Origin: Gigaspora rosea
Taxonomy: Eukaryota; Glomeromycota; Glomeromycetes; Diversisporales; Gigasporaceae
Reading direction: 5' to 3'
Length of the DNA stretch: 64,000 nt
Assembly: GCA_003550325.1 (NCBI GenBank)
Contig: QKWP01000045.1
Coordinates: 592,436-656,435 of the forward strand
Numbering within the stretch: position 1 is the stretch's first letter; each line of letters starts with the position of its first letter. This document shows positions 35,406-47,310 of this stretch, in pieces. The notes under the pieces were generated by a model. The model was not told where the DNA came from. It did not search any database and saw only the letters and a list, made by a program, of their open reading frames with translations. The translations under genes were made by a program, and so were the position numbers.

Positions 35406-36653
35406 AACTAATTTCTTCTGATTGGTTCTACTAATTATTCAAATATTGGAGTATTTATTCTTTTAACCACTTTTATAGTACTCCGATATGAAGTAGTAGG
35501 AAAAATTAGTCATGAACGTCACTGTTCTATCAAATTTTAGGCCCAATCTTTTTTAGTTAATAATGAAAGTCTGATCACTTTAATAAATTTTTGCGATACA
35601 ATGGTTAAAAGCTTTTGACGCTATAATCTAAAACTAGATTTACCGAGATTTAATAACAGTAATACAGATCTACAGATCTAATAATCCTGTTTAAACAGGT
35701 TTGTTAATCATGAATAACCTAATTTTAGATTGTTTTGATTTTGTGTAACAAAATAGTTTTTGCTGATTTTCTCAAAACCCGTGATCGGCCAAATTCCTTG
35801 GTTTCTACTTTTGAGGGCCCATATAATTTCAACTTTTTTTACTCCTTTTCCTAAAAAATTATCTAATTTTTATTACTCCCCTATGTGTATTTTGATCTTT
35901 CAAATAAGATTACTTAAGTGATGAGCAACTATTGTCAATCATGGGGTAACTTATTTTGTAGTTTAAATTTGAACCTACTTTGGGTTAAATTTTTATTGGC
36001 TATTATTGTTACTGGATCACATAATTCTGATTTCATGTAATCTAATCATTAGTCAAAATGCAAGAATCTGAAAGTCATATGATCTCAGTTTGTATTAAAT
36101 TACACATGACTGGTCAGAAGGGTCAGAAGAGTCAAAGGCTAGACTAGAAGTAGCATTGGAAAAAATGAAGCAGAAATAGCAATTCTCTAAATATATATAT
36201 AATATATATATATATATACTATATATCAGATATATATATAATTATATATATGCTGTAATATATATATTAGTGCTTCAATTCATGATCCAATAAATTTGGA
36301 TTCATTCAATAATTTGAATTAATTTCAGATATTTGTATCTATTAATTTTAAACAGCTACATAGAACTGTATTATATTTTAAATTAATGATAAGAATTTTT
36401 CAGATTATAATTCTAGATATTGTGATAATGATTCTTCATATAGAGATGGTTATGTTGGTTTAGGTTTGGTTTAGGTTTCAAACTTTTAGGTTTTACTTTA
36501 TAAATCTAAAAATCTATATTTTAAAACTAGGTTTCAAATCTAAACCAATCCAGGTTTAGTTTGAAACTAGGTTTCAAAACCTGGTTCCAAAACCTAGTTT
36601 AAAACAAAAATAGTAATGAATTACTTTATCAAAGTTAATTTCATAGGATGACA
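35406..36653. other. No gene seen; AT microsatellite and AAACCTAG repeats
   Basis: About 36198-36265 is a (TA)n microsatellite. About 36465-36600 holds AGGTTT(C)AAAC/CTAGGTTTCAAA motifs that recur at 38970-39060. Near 36268 the phrase TAGTGCTTCAATTC matches, inverted, 40023-40043 (TAGTGCTTCGATCC), so a much larger element may span 36.27-40.04 kb; no TSD supports it. Confidence 0.35.
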
Positions 36654-36668
36654 TGAAGCTTTATATTT

Positions 36669-37268
36669 TTTTTTTATGTTTTCCTACTGGGAACTACCCA
36701 GAGGTGGCGTGTGGCTGCTTTTTATTAACTCATTATATCAAAGGTCATTTTTAATTTTTATATATACAGGAGATTCCTAATCTATACCTCCCTCCAATTA
36801 TCTGTTTTTCCCAGCCAACTCCAGCAGGTCAACCACGTGGTACCATAGGATCATAGGTAGCTTAAAGGGACTACACATCCTGCTGGTATGCTTTCTAGGT
36901 CAGCTGTTTTTTATCTACTCCAAGAGCTACTTTTCCATTTTTAGTCAGTATAGTATTAGGTTCCTGATTTCTTACTTCCTAATTAGGTCATTCATCCTGT
37001 TCCTTTTTATAGTGGATAGTCCTAAAGTTTATGACATTTCTTGTCAGGTTTTTCCTTTTCTGTGTGCTGCATAACCCCGTGGCTATGTCACGCAACTCAT
37101 TATTAATGTAGTACCTTGTTCGGGAACGGTAGAGAAATTCAACACCTCATCATAGATCTTTTACTATTCGTGGTCCTAATACAGTTTCTGTTATCCACTA
37201 GACTCAAACCGGCGACCTTGCGAATAGGACCCTGGAGTGCTAACTACTACGCTATCCAACCCAGGGTC
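36669..37268 (-). mobile_element. tRNA-derived SINE-like retroposon with 15 bp TSD
   Basis: Identical 15 bp repeats TGAAGCTTTATATTT lie at 36654-36668 and 37269-37283. On the minus strand the element starts with a tRNA-like head (37268 to about 37190). It has an A-box-like TAGCGTAGTAGTTAGCA (37254-37238) and a B-box-like GGTTTGAGTCT (37210-37200), spaced as in a tRNA. It ends with an A-run (36669-36676). Head, tail and long TSD together indicate LINE-mobilised retroposition. At 600 bp it is long for a SINE, and the body is non-coding. The body is clearly more GC-rich than its flanks. Confidence 0.8.
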
Positions 37269-37283
37269 TGAAGCTTTATATTT

Positions 37284-37823
37284 AATTTTATATTTAAAAG
37301 ATAATTTTATTTTTATTGTTACAAACTCTACTAGTGATATGCTATAATGCTTAGTTTATATAGTATAATTAATGAGCACAATATAACTCATATATAAAGT
37401 ATTAATCTGCTATTAAAGTAATACCCAAACTATGATTACAACTGCTTACCCAATGATTTAGCTCTAAAACTCTATAATATTAATTATTATACAAATATAT
37501 AGAAAGTATTAAATTAATTATTATCAAAATAACATACAAATAAAATTTCTATATTATGGTTCAAAATTAAAACTTATATCATATGTAGTTTCAATCAGTC
37601 TCTAATTTATTTTTAGTATTTAAACCTTATTATAGTTAGTATAGTAATATATATAAATATAAATTGTAATATTGTCATATTATACTACATATTGATATTG
37701 GTATTGCAAATAGAAACCTATTATTAAGGGTTAATAAACAATAACCTGCAATCCTAGTAGCAGATTTTTTTGCAACAATATATTAATTACTATTTATATA
37801 TATATAACTTAATAAGCTATATT
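37284..37823. other. No gene seen
   Basis: AT-rich sequence between the SINE and the ACCGACAA element. Confidence 0.4.
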
Positions 37824-37832
37824 AATAAATAT

Positions 37833-38901
37833 GGGTGGCAATCAAATCGCTGACAATCACTTCACAGACATCAACCTACACCAACAATCATTTTACCGAC
37901 CAGCTTTTTTTACCGACACAAAATTCGCCGACACTTGATTTACTGACAAGTTCCTTTTCACTGACAAGTTGATTTTACCAACACACACTTCACCGACAGT
38001 TATATTTACCAACAAAATCAACTTACCGACAAGCTCATTTTACCGAAAAAAGAATATACCGACAAGCTTATTCTACCGACAATACAATTCGTCGACAATA
38101 CGATTTGCCGACAATACAATTACTGACAATGCAACTTGTTGATATATGAGACCACAGCAATGTAATAAACTACTAAGAATAATTACGTATTATGCAATTT
38201 ATTAATAATGACAATAAAAATTGACATTTTATTATAGTAATAACGATAATAATAATAGAACAGGGTGAAATCTGAGTTACGAAATAGTGAAATCTGCTTT
38301 GTAGATCGGGTTAGGGTAAAATTCGCGTTTTATTATGTTTTTTATTATATAAAAGCGGATTTCACCCTCACGTGATGATCATAGCAGGTTTCACTATTTC
38401 ACAACTCAGGTTTCACCCTGTCGTATAATAATTATTGTCACGGCTAATGCTGAAGTTATGACCTATTTTGATATAACATTTTAAAATTTTTTTTGGATGT
38501 TTTTTTCGTCCTTGTCTTATAGGGTTAGGGTAAGGTTTGGGTATAGATTTCATATTTATAGAGTATATGTGAATTTTAGCAGGGCTTATAGTTTCAAATC
38601 GAGACCCTATAACTTCAGTATCAACCATAATACTTAAGGCATCTGGCGAATTGTTTGTCGGCGAATTGTTTGTCGATGATTTTATTGTCGGTAAAATGAG
38701 CTTGTCGGTAAGTTGATTTTGTCAGTAAAATTAACTGTCGGTGAAGTGTGTGTCGGTAAAATCAACATGTCAGTGAAAGCATACTTGTCGGCAAATCGAG
38801 TGTCGGCGAGTTATTTGTCGGTAAAAAAAGCTTGTCGGTAAAATGGGTGTCGGTATAATATTATGTCTGTGAAGTGATTGTCAGTGAAATAATACGAATC
38901 C
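37833..38901. mobile_element. Element built from inverted arrays of TACCGACAA, 9 bp TSD
   Basis: The left arm (37848 to about 38150) carries about fifteen spaced TTTACCGACAA-like boxes. The right arm (38640-38886) carries about fifteen in the opposite orientation (TTGTCGGTAAA). Outer ends share CTGACAATCACTTCACAGAC in inverted positions. AATAAATAT flanks at 37824-37832 and 38902-38910. The 9 bp duplication and GG termini suggest a Mutator-like non-autonomous element, though the duplication is AT-rich and could be chance. The dense boxes look like transposase-binding subterminal repeats. A smaller palindrome (38261-38420) sits in the centre. Confidence 0.6.
38261..38420. mobile_element. Central palindrome with CAGGGTGAAATC ends
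   Basis: CAGGGTGAAATCTGAGTT and, inverted, CAGGGTGAAACCTGAGTT bound 160 bp. CTATTTCAC and its complement repeat inside. It is probably a small MITE inserted in the middle of the ACCGACAA element. TSD not clear. Confidence 0.55.
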
Positions 38902-38910
38902 AATAAATAT

Positions 38911-40449
38911 ACAATAAAAATATATATATAGTATATATTATATAATATATATATATATATATATAACTTAATCAAATCTAAAAACCTAGGTTTTAAAATT
39001 GAAACCTAGTTTTTAAAAACTGGGTTTCAAAACTTGGTTTTTAGGTTCCAAACCTAAAAACTTACCAACTCTATTCTCATATATCAGTACCTGGTATTTT
39101 GTTAGACATATTTATATATCATAAACAGAAGTTTGTCTAATTAGCTAATTTTTTAGATTAATTTACAAATTTACACATAATTATTAACCAATCAAATTAC
39201 AATTTTTATTCATTATTTTACAATATTACAGTACTAAAAATAAAAACTTCAAGAAAAAAGTTTATACAAATTGGTAATAACACTGAATATATATAATAAT
39301 AGGTTAATTATATGTAAAAAGAGTAAAATCAGGTTTCAACTACTAAAACAACCAGAACTTATTAAATATAATTACAGAACAATCTGAGAACCCAAACTCA
39401 TATCTACAATCTATAAACCCAAACTTAAAAACCAATTAATGAGTACTTTACTCTAACCCTAAATTTTTTATTGCTAATACAATTAACGAACTTATTTTGC
39501 TTAAAAACCAAATCTGAAATTCTAATCTCTAAAAAAAACTAGCTATTTTATTAGCAGCTATTTTTTTTTAATGCATATTGAAATTCAAATAAAGCTTTTG
39601 TTCGTTATCTAGTTCAGAAAGTTGCATATAAGCTAACTTCTCTAAGTAAGAGATTATAAAAGATTAATTTTAGAGTTAACTTTCTAGTACTCTTCTGTAG
39701 CTAAAAATATATTTGTGATGATTTTTCACTTGTATAATTTTACATCCTTAAAAAGGTACTTTAAAGTGTATAAATAAGTTACCCGGACAATTGATTTATA
39801 TTAGCCAATCAGTAGCCAATCAAACAAATTACTGTCTATAATTTTTGATATATAGTAATAAAGGATCATAGTGCACATATGTAGTATTGAAACCATAATT
39901 TTGATTGGCTGTTAATAATTTTTATAGATTGAATTCCAATTTACTAATTTAGATTATAATTGGATTAAACTAGATACATAAAAGAAAATCTGAATCTAAT
40001 CTGGATTGCTTTTTAAAAGTAGGATCGAAGCACTAATTGGCCAGAGCATAGCGACGGTCAATTAGTGTCTATGCAAAGTGATACAAAAATTACCTTCCTG
40101 ATGTGCTTCAATTGTAAAAATCTTGACAAATTTTACTTTTTTGATATACTTGCATATATGTTATGTAAATCTTATCAGAAATAGAATTTGAAAATTTTTT
40201 GTCTGTCCGCACACGTGTCTATATCTGTGCTTTAATATTATCAACATATGCATATTAATGCATTTGTATAATATGATAAACATCATATAATAGGTTCTGA
40301 ACATATGCTATGCATTAGCCTAGTATAAATACTATATGCAGTACAATATAGTATTTAAAATTTTAAATATTTTGGCTCCGGCTCTACAATGCTACACATT
40401 AGTCTAGTATATATAATATATATAATATATATAATCCATATTATTTTTT
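38911..40449. other. No gene seen; AT repeats
   Basis: (TA)n at about 38920-38965, AAACCTAGTTTT motifs to 39060, then AT-rich sequence with no defensible frame. Confidence 0.4.
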
Positions 40450-41370
40450 TTAAGTCAGTGCACTTTAACATTTTTAATTAGTCATAACGAAAAATGTGAT
40501 TGTGTATAGGAATTTTAGATTTGTGTACTTTTTGATTGATTATATATTTAAATATTTAATAACTGTAAATTTTTTGGTTGTGCACTTTGAACAAAATCAA
40601 AAGACCTGTAAAAAACTTTAGAAGTTATAATCAAAAGACCTGTGAGAAACTTTAGAAGTTATAAAAAGGTTATATTCAAATATATTTATTTGTTAAGTTT
40701 GGATTAAATTTACCTATTAACTAAACAGTGACAAAATATGAAAAAAAATTTTAGAGTAAAGTAATGAAAGTATGACATTTACTATACTAACATTATGCAT
40801 CTATATATTTGTATAGATATTTATGATATTCTGAAAAGATAGACCAATATTAAAACTAACTTTGTCAGTTTCTATATCATATTACAATTATGTATTCGAG
40901 GTTTTGTAGTAAAGCTATGAGAAATCAAAGAATTTGGAAATTTAAATTAGTAAAAATTAAACTATGAGGAAAGCATCTATCTAAACCTTCTAATTTAGAG
41001 TTTGTTCATTTAAACATTTTGGATTGGTCGTCTTCAAAAAATATAACCAGTTTGTGAGAAAAACTTTGATTTTATGCGATTTATTAAAATTTTAAAGTTA
41101 TGATATTTTCTATTTAAACGATTTGATTGATTATCTTTAGAAAATGTGACCAGAGTATGAGAAAACTTTAATTAGTTTATGCCAATTTATTAAATTTGTA
41201 ATAATTATAACATTTGTTCTGTTTAAATGTTTTTAATTAGGCATCTCCAAAAAACGTGATTAGAGGGCAAGAAAAAATTGAATTGATTCAACTAAAATCC
41301 GACCATGAGAAAATTTAAATAAGACTAAAACAAATTTGTAATTATGTGATATTTCATGTTAATGTCATAA
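40450..41370. repeat. Degenerate tandem repeat of about 100-120 bp
   Basis: Phrases like TTTAAACATTTTGATTGGTC, AAAAAATGTGACCAG and TATGAGAAAACTTTAATTAG recur four to five times with drift. No coding potential. Confidence 0.5.
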
Positions 41371-41799
41371 TAATTCATAATTTGTTTATTAATATAAATT
41401 ATATAACTAGTTGTTATTTTCTATTATTTTTAAAAAATTAATTTTTTTCATTATATGCACTTTGCATCTTTTAGATTTAAAAAATTGCTTCTGTTTGTTA
41501 TGCATATTTTGTATCTTTGAAATTAAATTGAGATATGGATAACATTAATAATGTGCATTGGTAATTCACATACTGTGTATTGCCAGAATAGTAAGGTTTT
41601 ATAACAGTAATACATGATAAAGCTATAATGATTTAATATGAACTAACTCAACTTTAACTACATATTGTAATTATTAGAATAATAAGCAAGTTTTATATAA
41701 AATTCTTAAGTAATATTAATAAAATTAGAAAATAGTTTAGAAGGATATTGGAACATTTCAGGATTGTTTTAATTAACAAATATAAATGCATATAGATTT
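41371..41799. other. No gene; one GTAACAGAATTC-family unit
   Basis: About 41595-41700 matches a degenerate unit of the array described at 23.2 kb (TAACTCAACTTTAACTACAT). Confidence 0.4.
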
Positions 41800-42282
41800 G
41801 CATTACCACTGACCTATTGTTTTAATTTTTTTTTTAGATTCTAAATATGCTAATTTGATTTTTGATATTTATTTTTTTCTGTTATCCTTATGCAGTATCA
41901 CTTGTAGAAACTATAATTTCTTGTAATTGTCTAATAAGACTGGTAGAAAAAATATGACTGCTAACTCAATTTTTTGATTCTTTGTTGTACAAAATAAAAA
42001 CAAGGTTATTCTATTAATTTATAGTAATTTTTTTAAAAAAAAATCCAACTGACTAACTCGGAACATTTCAGGAACTTTCAGAAATAAGATAATCTGATGA
42101 ATTTGGTAACTGACAATAAAAAGTATTTTACAGAGCCCAGGCATTGCTCTGGAAAATGGATTCTGTTTTTTTAGATTCTTAAGTCTAAGTTCATGCAAAG
42201 TTGATTATTAGTTTGTATTACTTTTTGACCCATTTTGTTATTTTTTTTAGATCCCAAATATGCAAATTGATTTTTGATATTT

Positions 42283-42436
42283 GGGGGCCCCACAGCAAAA
42301 GGTGGTGATAGACTAAAAAAATTTTTTTTGTAGTTTTTTTAATATAGTGTTTTAAATAGTCTAATTTTTGCAAAAATAAAGTTTTTACAAAAAAAAATTT
42401 TTTTTGAGTATCACCACCTTTTGCTGTGGGGCCCCC
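42283..42436. mobile_element. Small MITE with GGGGGCCCCACAG ends
   Basis: A 154 bp palindrome has inverted ends GGGGGCCCCACAGCAAAAGG (20 bp, continuing TGGTGATA). ATTT flanks at 42279-42282 and 42437-42440. The array unit carries no such sequence elsewhere, so this is an insertion. The extra CCCC at 42441-42444 is unexplained. Confidence 0.65.
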
Positions 42437-43254
42437 ATTTCCCCATTTATTTTTTTCTGTTATTCTTATGTAGTATCACCAGATAGAAATTTTAATTATT
42501 ATAATTGTCTGATAAGACTGATAGAAAAATATGATTGCTGACTCAATTTTTAATATTTTATTGTACAAAATAAAAACAAGATTATTCTATTAATTTACAG
42601 TGATTTTTTTTAAAAAAAATCTGACTGACCAACTTAGAACATTTTAAGAACTTTCAGAAATAAGATAATCAAATTAATTTGTAACTAACAATAAAAACTA
42701 TCTTATATAGCCCAGGCATTGCCCTGAGAAATAGTTTCTGGTTTTTTTTAACTTTAAGCCTAAGGCTACGCAAAGTTAATTATTCAGTTTGTATTACTTG
42801 CTGACCCATTTTTTCAATTTTTTTTTAGATCCCAAATATACCAATTCGATTTTTAATGTCTATTTTTCTGTTATCCTCATCTGGTATTACCAAATAGAAA
42901 CCTTAATTTTCTGTAATTGTTTGATAAAACTGATGGAAAAAATATAACTAATAACTCAATTTTTTGATCCTTTGTTGTATGAAATAAAAACAAAGTTATT
43001 CTATTAATTTACAGTAATTTTTTTTAAAAAAAAAAATCTGACTGACCAACTCAGAACATTTTACAAACTTTCAGAGATAAGATAATCTGATGAATTTGAT
43101 AACTAACAATAAAAAATATCTAACAAAGCCTGGGCATTGCTCTGGAAAATAGTTTCTGTTTTTTTGACTCTTATGCCTAAAGCTATGCAAAGTCGATTAT
43201 TCAGTTTGCATAACATGCTGATTTATTTTTTTTAATTTTTTTTAGATCCCAAAT

Positions 43255-43492
43255 AGTGATGCCACTGAAATTGATTTTTGAAAAAGGCCTATTTCGTCTT
43301 CATTAGAGAAAATTAAAATTTTTTATAAGGAAGAGCAAATAAAAGTTATATAGATATGTTCCTTATAATTTTGTCTATTCAAAAAAAGTATCAAATAATT
43401 TTGTCTTTCAAGTAAAATAGATCAAAAACAATTTCGTCTTCAAATTTTAATTTCGGGTTTTAGAACCTGAAATGCTTTCGTCCTCATGTATA
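43255..43492. mobile_element. Short element, copy 2, unclassified
   Basis: The 238 bp sequence matches 21501-21733 and splits an array unit. ATCCCAAAT is duplicated at 43246-43254 and 43493-43501, giving a 9 bp TSD (or 10 with the next A). The other copy shows about 7 bp. The absence of clear terminal inverted repeats leaves the class open. Confidence 0.75.
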
Positions 43493-44030
43493 ATCCCAAA
43501 TATGCCAATTCGATTTTTGACATTTATTTTTTTCTGTTATCCTCATGTGGTATCACTAGTAAAAATCTTAATTTTCTGTAATTGTCTAATAAGACTAATA
43601 GAAAAAATATAACTGCTGACTTAATTTTTTGATCCTTTGTTGTATAAAATGGAAAGTAAGATTATTCTATTAATTTATAGTAATTTTTTTAAAAAAAAAT
43701 TTGTTTAACTAATTCAGAATATTTTAGGAACTTTTAGAGAAAAATAATCTAATGAATTTGATAACTAATAATAAAAACTATCTCACAGAGCCTGAACATT
43801 GCCCTGGAAAATAGTTTCTGTTTGTTTGACTTTTAAGTCTAAGACCACACAAAGTTGATTATTTAGTTTGCATTACCTGCTAATCTATTTTTTCAATTTT
43901 TTTAAATCACAAATATGCCAATTCAATTTTGACATTTATTTTTTTCTGTTATTCTTATCTGGTATCACCAGATAGAAAGCATAATTTCCTTTAATTGTCT
44001 AATAAAACTGATAGAAAAATATGACTACTA

Positions 44031-44247
44031 CCGTATTTCTCTGAAAATATGTACCTCCTCAGAGCAATTTTTATACCCAAAATTCTCTTGATCTAATAAT
44101 CAGATCTGTGTGATTTTGGTGTCATTCGAATCATTTTGATAAGTCGATTCAAATAGTACCAAAATTATGCAGATCCGATTATTAGATCAAGAGAATTTTG
44201 GATATAAAAATTGCTCCAAGAGGGTGCTTATTTTTGGAGGAATATGG
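44031..44247. mobile_element. TA-flanked MITE with CCGTATTTCTC ends
   Basis: A 217 bp insertion lies between TA at 44029-44030 and 44248-44249. The inverted ends are CCGTATTTCTCTGAAAATA and CCATATTCCTCCAAAAATA. Removal restores the array phrase GACTACTAACTCAATT. The interior is a palindrome around GTCATTCGAATCATTTTGAT. Size and ends resemble 61684-61899. Confidence 0.8.
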
Positions 44248-44999
44248 TAACTCAATTTTTTGATTCTTTGTTGTATGAAATAAAAACAAAGTTAGTCTAT
44301 TAATTTATAGTACTTTTTTTTTAAAAAAATTCAACTGACCAACTTGCAACATTTTAGGAACTTTCAGAGGTAAGATAATTAATAAATTTGATAACTAAAA
44401 TAAAAACTATCTCACAGAGTATGAGTATTGCCCTGAAAAAAATAGGTTCTTTTATTTTTTGACTCTAAAGCCTAAGGCAATGTAAAGTCAATTATTTAGT
44501 TTATATTACCTGCTAACCCATTTTTTCAATTTTTTTTAGATCCCAAATATGCCAATTCAAATTTGACATTTATTTTTTTCTATTATTCTCATCTGGTATC
44601 ACCAAATAGAAATCTTAATTTTCTATAATTATCTGATAAGACTGATGGAAAAAATATGACTGCTGACTTAATTTTTTGATCCTTTGTTGTACAAAAAAAA
44701 ACAAGATTATTTTATTAATTTATAGTAATTTTTTTAAAAAAAAATCTGATAACTAACTGGAACATTTCAGGAACTTTCAGAGGTAAGATAAACTAATGAA
44801 TTTGATAACTAACAATAAAAACTATCTTATAGAGCCCAGGCATTGCTCTGGGAAATAGTATCTGTTTTTTTGACTTTTAAGTCTAAAGCCATACAAAGTC
44901 AATATTCAGTTTGCATTACCTGCTAAACCATTTTTTCAAAATTTTTTTAGATCCCAAATATACCAATTTGATTTTTGATATTTATTTTTTTCTATTATC

Positions 45000-46552
45000 T
45001 TTTTTTTTTTTCCTTTGACAATCTTGCTCTATTTTATTAGTTAATATTGTATTATAATTACATACTACAAATCTATCTAATGTTTAAATAGGCCAATACC
45101 TGGCTATCTCAACTAGTTCCCAAGTATGATTGTCGCACTGGTGTTCGTCAACCAGAAAGCTATACATGCAATCAATAATGTGTAAACCCTTTGGCTATAA
45201 CAAGGTACCCAGTTACCTTATAGTATTCGAAATGCTAATCTTTACCATTTTGTCCACCACGTTGCTGGGATGGAACTTGAGATTTGTGTGTTCAAAGAAG
45301 TCTGAACAAGCTCATTTACTGCGATCGAGCAGTCATTCAAAACTCAATTTTTGCGTGGACCTTGTTGTACATTCTTAACTTCTGCTGGCTTAATTCGTCT
45401 TCGAGGTTCTTGACTAGTACCTCGCTTCCTTTTGAGCGTATTACATATCCCGTTTAGTTTTTCCCAGTCGGCAAACAACTCGCATCTCCTTATCCAAATG
45501 TAATAGTAGAAACACTTTTGCACCGTGAAAGTTAGCGCCTTAAAAATCTCTGTCACTTCCTTTGAACTTGGGATCATGCTCCGTACATAATCAAAATCTG
45601 CTTTCCTAATTATTCCGTGAAGCAAATCTTGTATCGTTTGGACCTACTCCGCATCTGATTTCTTGAAAATTAGCTTCTGTAAGTCTTGCACGCTCCACAT
45701 AGCTCTGGTTTGTTCTTCTAATAATTTTCATGCCATACTAGTACACATGTTGATTGCGGCCCTCCAGTCTTCTGAAAAAAACTTGTAGCACACCAAATGA
45801 TTCACAACCTCCTTCAAACCTTCTTCACAGAGAAAACGGTTTGAAGAGGTGTAAATATCAGGTCTTCTTATATGAAGCTCCTCCAATGTTGGCAATAGAT
45901 TACAAAGACCTTTAACTCTCATGGAGAGCATCTTGCTTTGCTCAATCAACGTACACTTGGTACCTACAAGCTCTTTAAATCTGGACCAGCCAAAAGCCCA
46001 GATTGCTTCTTCTTTTGTGTCTTCGAATTTGCTGCAATAATTTTTTTTTGATATGAGCCAACTGCCTTCCACATATCTTCGCTTCAAGTCTATAATGAAT
46101 TTCCTTGGGGGTGCTTCTACCTGCCTTTGGTTCCATATCAGGACTGTGTTCCAACAAGTTTGCCTTTTAAAAGGCCATATCCACGGATCATCTAGTTTTG
46201 AAGCATCCTTCGCCAAGGAATCTGCAAGTTTATTCCACTTTTCTCCTACATGAGCCTTAACTTTGCAAAAGCTAATAAAAAGCTCCTTACTATCGACTAT
46301 TTCTACAATTTATCAAGGATCGCTCTATTCTTAGCTTTAAGCATATCCCTATAGCTCCTCCTATTAAGTGCTTTGTTAATTGCACTAATTGCTGCTGCAC
46401 TATCTGATTTTATCACAACCTTTGCCCTCATCTTAGTTGTCAGAAGCGCACCTAAAATCGTGACCAACTCAGGTCTGGTTGAAGATGGCCAGTTCTCTAC
46501 CCTTACCATGCCTGTTGCACCTACCCTACTCTCGTCATCCTCAACTTGCACC
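45000..46552 (-). mobile_element. 5'-truncated LINE insertion, 14 bp TSD
   Basis: The insertion is bounded by identical TTTTTTCTATTATC at 44986-44999 and 46553-46566. On the minus strand it ends in a poly(A) run (plus-strand T-run at 45000-45012) preceded by AATAAAAT (about 45032-45041). The 5' part, including the reverse transcriptase, is missing; only the RNase H region and C-terminus remain. This is the standard outcome of target-primed reverse transcription. Confidence 0.85.
45344..46552 (-). pseudogene. LINE ORF2 C-terminus with RNase H, broken
   Basis: Reading on the minus strand, the first part (46552 to about 46303) matches the RNase H fold: RPELVTILGAL carries the catalytic Glu and VIKSDSAAAISAI a catalytic Asp. 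A one-base frameshift near 46300 moves the frame, which then continues with KVKAHVGEKWNKLADSLAKD, the conserved His and final Asp. Two in-frame stops (TGA 45728-45730, TAG 45644-45646) interrupt the C-terminal region, which ends at 45344 in a basic tail (KRKRGTSQEPRRR). LPTLEELHIRRPDIYTSSN before a Cys/His stretch resembles the zinc-knuckle tail of fungal LINEs. The first catalytic Asp of RNase H and all of the reverse transcriptase are absent, so it is dead. Confidence 0.8.
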
Positions 46553-46740
46553 TTTTTTCTATTATCCTTATCTAGTATTACCAAATAGAAACCTTAATTT
46601 CTCACAATTATCTGATAAAACAGATGGAAAAAATGACTGCTAACTCAATTTTTTTATCTTTTGTTGTATGAAATGAAAACAAGGTTTCTATTAATTTACA
46701 GTAAGTTTTTTTTTTAAAAAAAAATCTGACTGACCAACTC

Positions 46741-47310
46741 CAATTTTCAGATCTTATATAATGCAAAGCAAAAATCAGCTTTGCGTGGCCTAATACAAAA
46801 CAAAAAATTAACTTTTGTGACCTTAACTATTGTATATATTGTATTTATAAATAAATTATATAATAGAATTCTTTACAGTAAATCATAATAATTCGAACTC
46901 AATTTTAACTATATACTGGGTCACTGGAATAGTAAATACGTTTTGTAATTGTTTATTTTTGTATAGAAATCAGAATCCCAATACTAACTCACCTTTTAAT
47001 ACTATATATACTTTATTGGCAATAATTGTTCTAATACAACTTATTGAACCTTAACTACATAATGCAGTCACCAAATAATGAAAAATTCTGTAACAGAATT
47101 TTTTTTAATTTATAGTAAAATTATGAAATTCTAATAATAACTCAATTTTAACCACTGTATATACTGATTAGTAAAATTCTATAACAGAATTCTTTGCAAT
47201 AAATCGCATAATAGTTCCAATCCAGCTTATTCAAACTTAATGACATGCTGTGTATACTATTTTATATAATAACAAGGTTAGAAATGTAATGCTAAGGGAG
47301 CTTTTTATAT
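46741..47310 (+). repeat. Inverted array kernel, then GTAACAGAATTC units
   Basis: About 46745-46790 is an inverted copy of the GGCCACGCAAAGTTGATT kernel, closing the previous array. From about 46830, four to five units of the roughly 100 bp repeat (GTAACAGAATTTTTTTTAAT, ATAACAGAATTCTTTGCAAT) follow in plus orientation. Confidence 0.65.

Larger units (their letters stand above)
41800..46740 (+). repeat. Tandem array of about 415 bp units with four insertions
   Basis: The phrase ATCCCAAATATGCCAATTCG and relatives recurs at 41841, 42253, 42828, 43247, 43909, 44541 and 44952. After insertions are subtracted the spacing is about 411-420 bp. Each unit contains GAACTTTCAGAAATAAGAT, CATTGCTCTGGAAAATAG and a GCAAAGTTGATTATTCAG kernel like that of the 1.7-8.1 kb array. 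Insertions: 42283-42436, 43255-43492, 44031-44247 and 45000-46552. No unit has a coding frame. Confidence 0.9.

Noticed and set aside
37190..37268. A functional tRNA gene on the minus strand
   Set aside because: Box-like motifs are present, but the D and T stems are mismatched, the acceptor stem is not paired and the sequence runs into a long retroposon with TSDs; it is a SINE head.
36268..40043. A 3.8 kb hAT-like element bounded by inverted TAGTGCTTC ends
   Set aside because: The terminal match is short and the flanking 8-mers do not agree. It may be two independent element ends.
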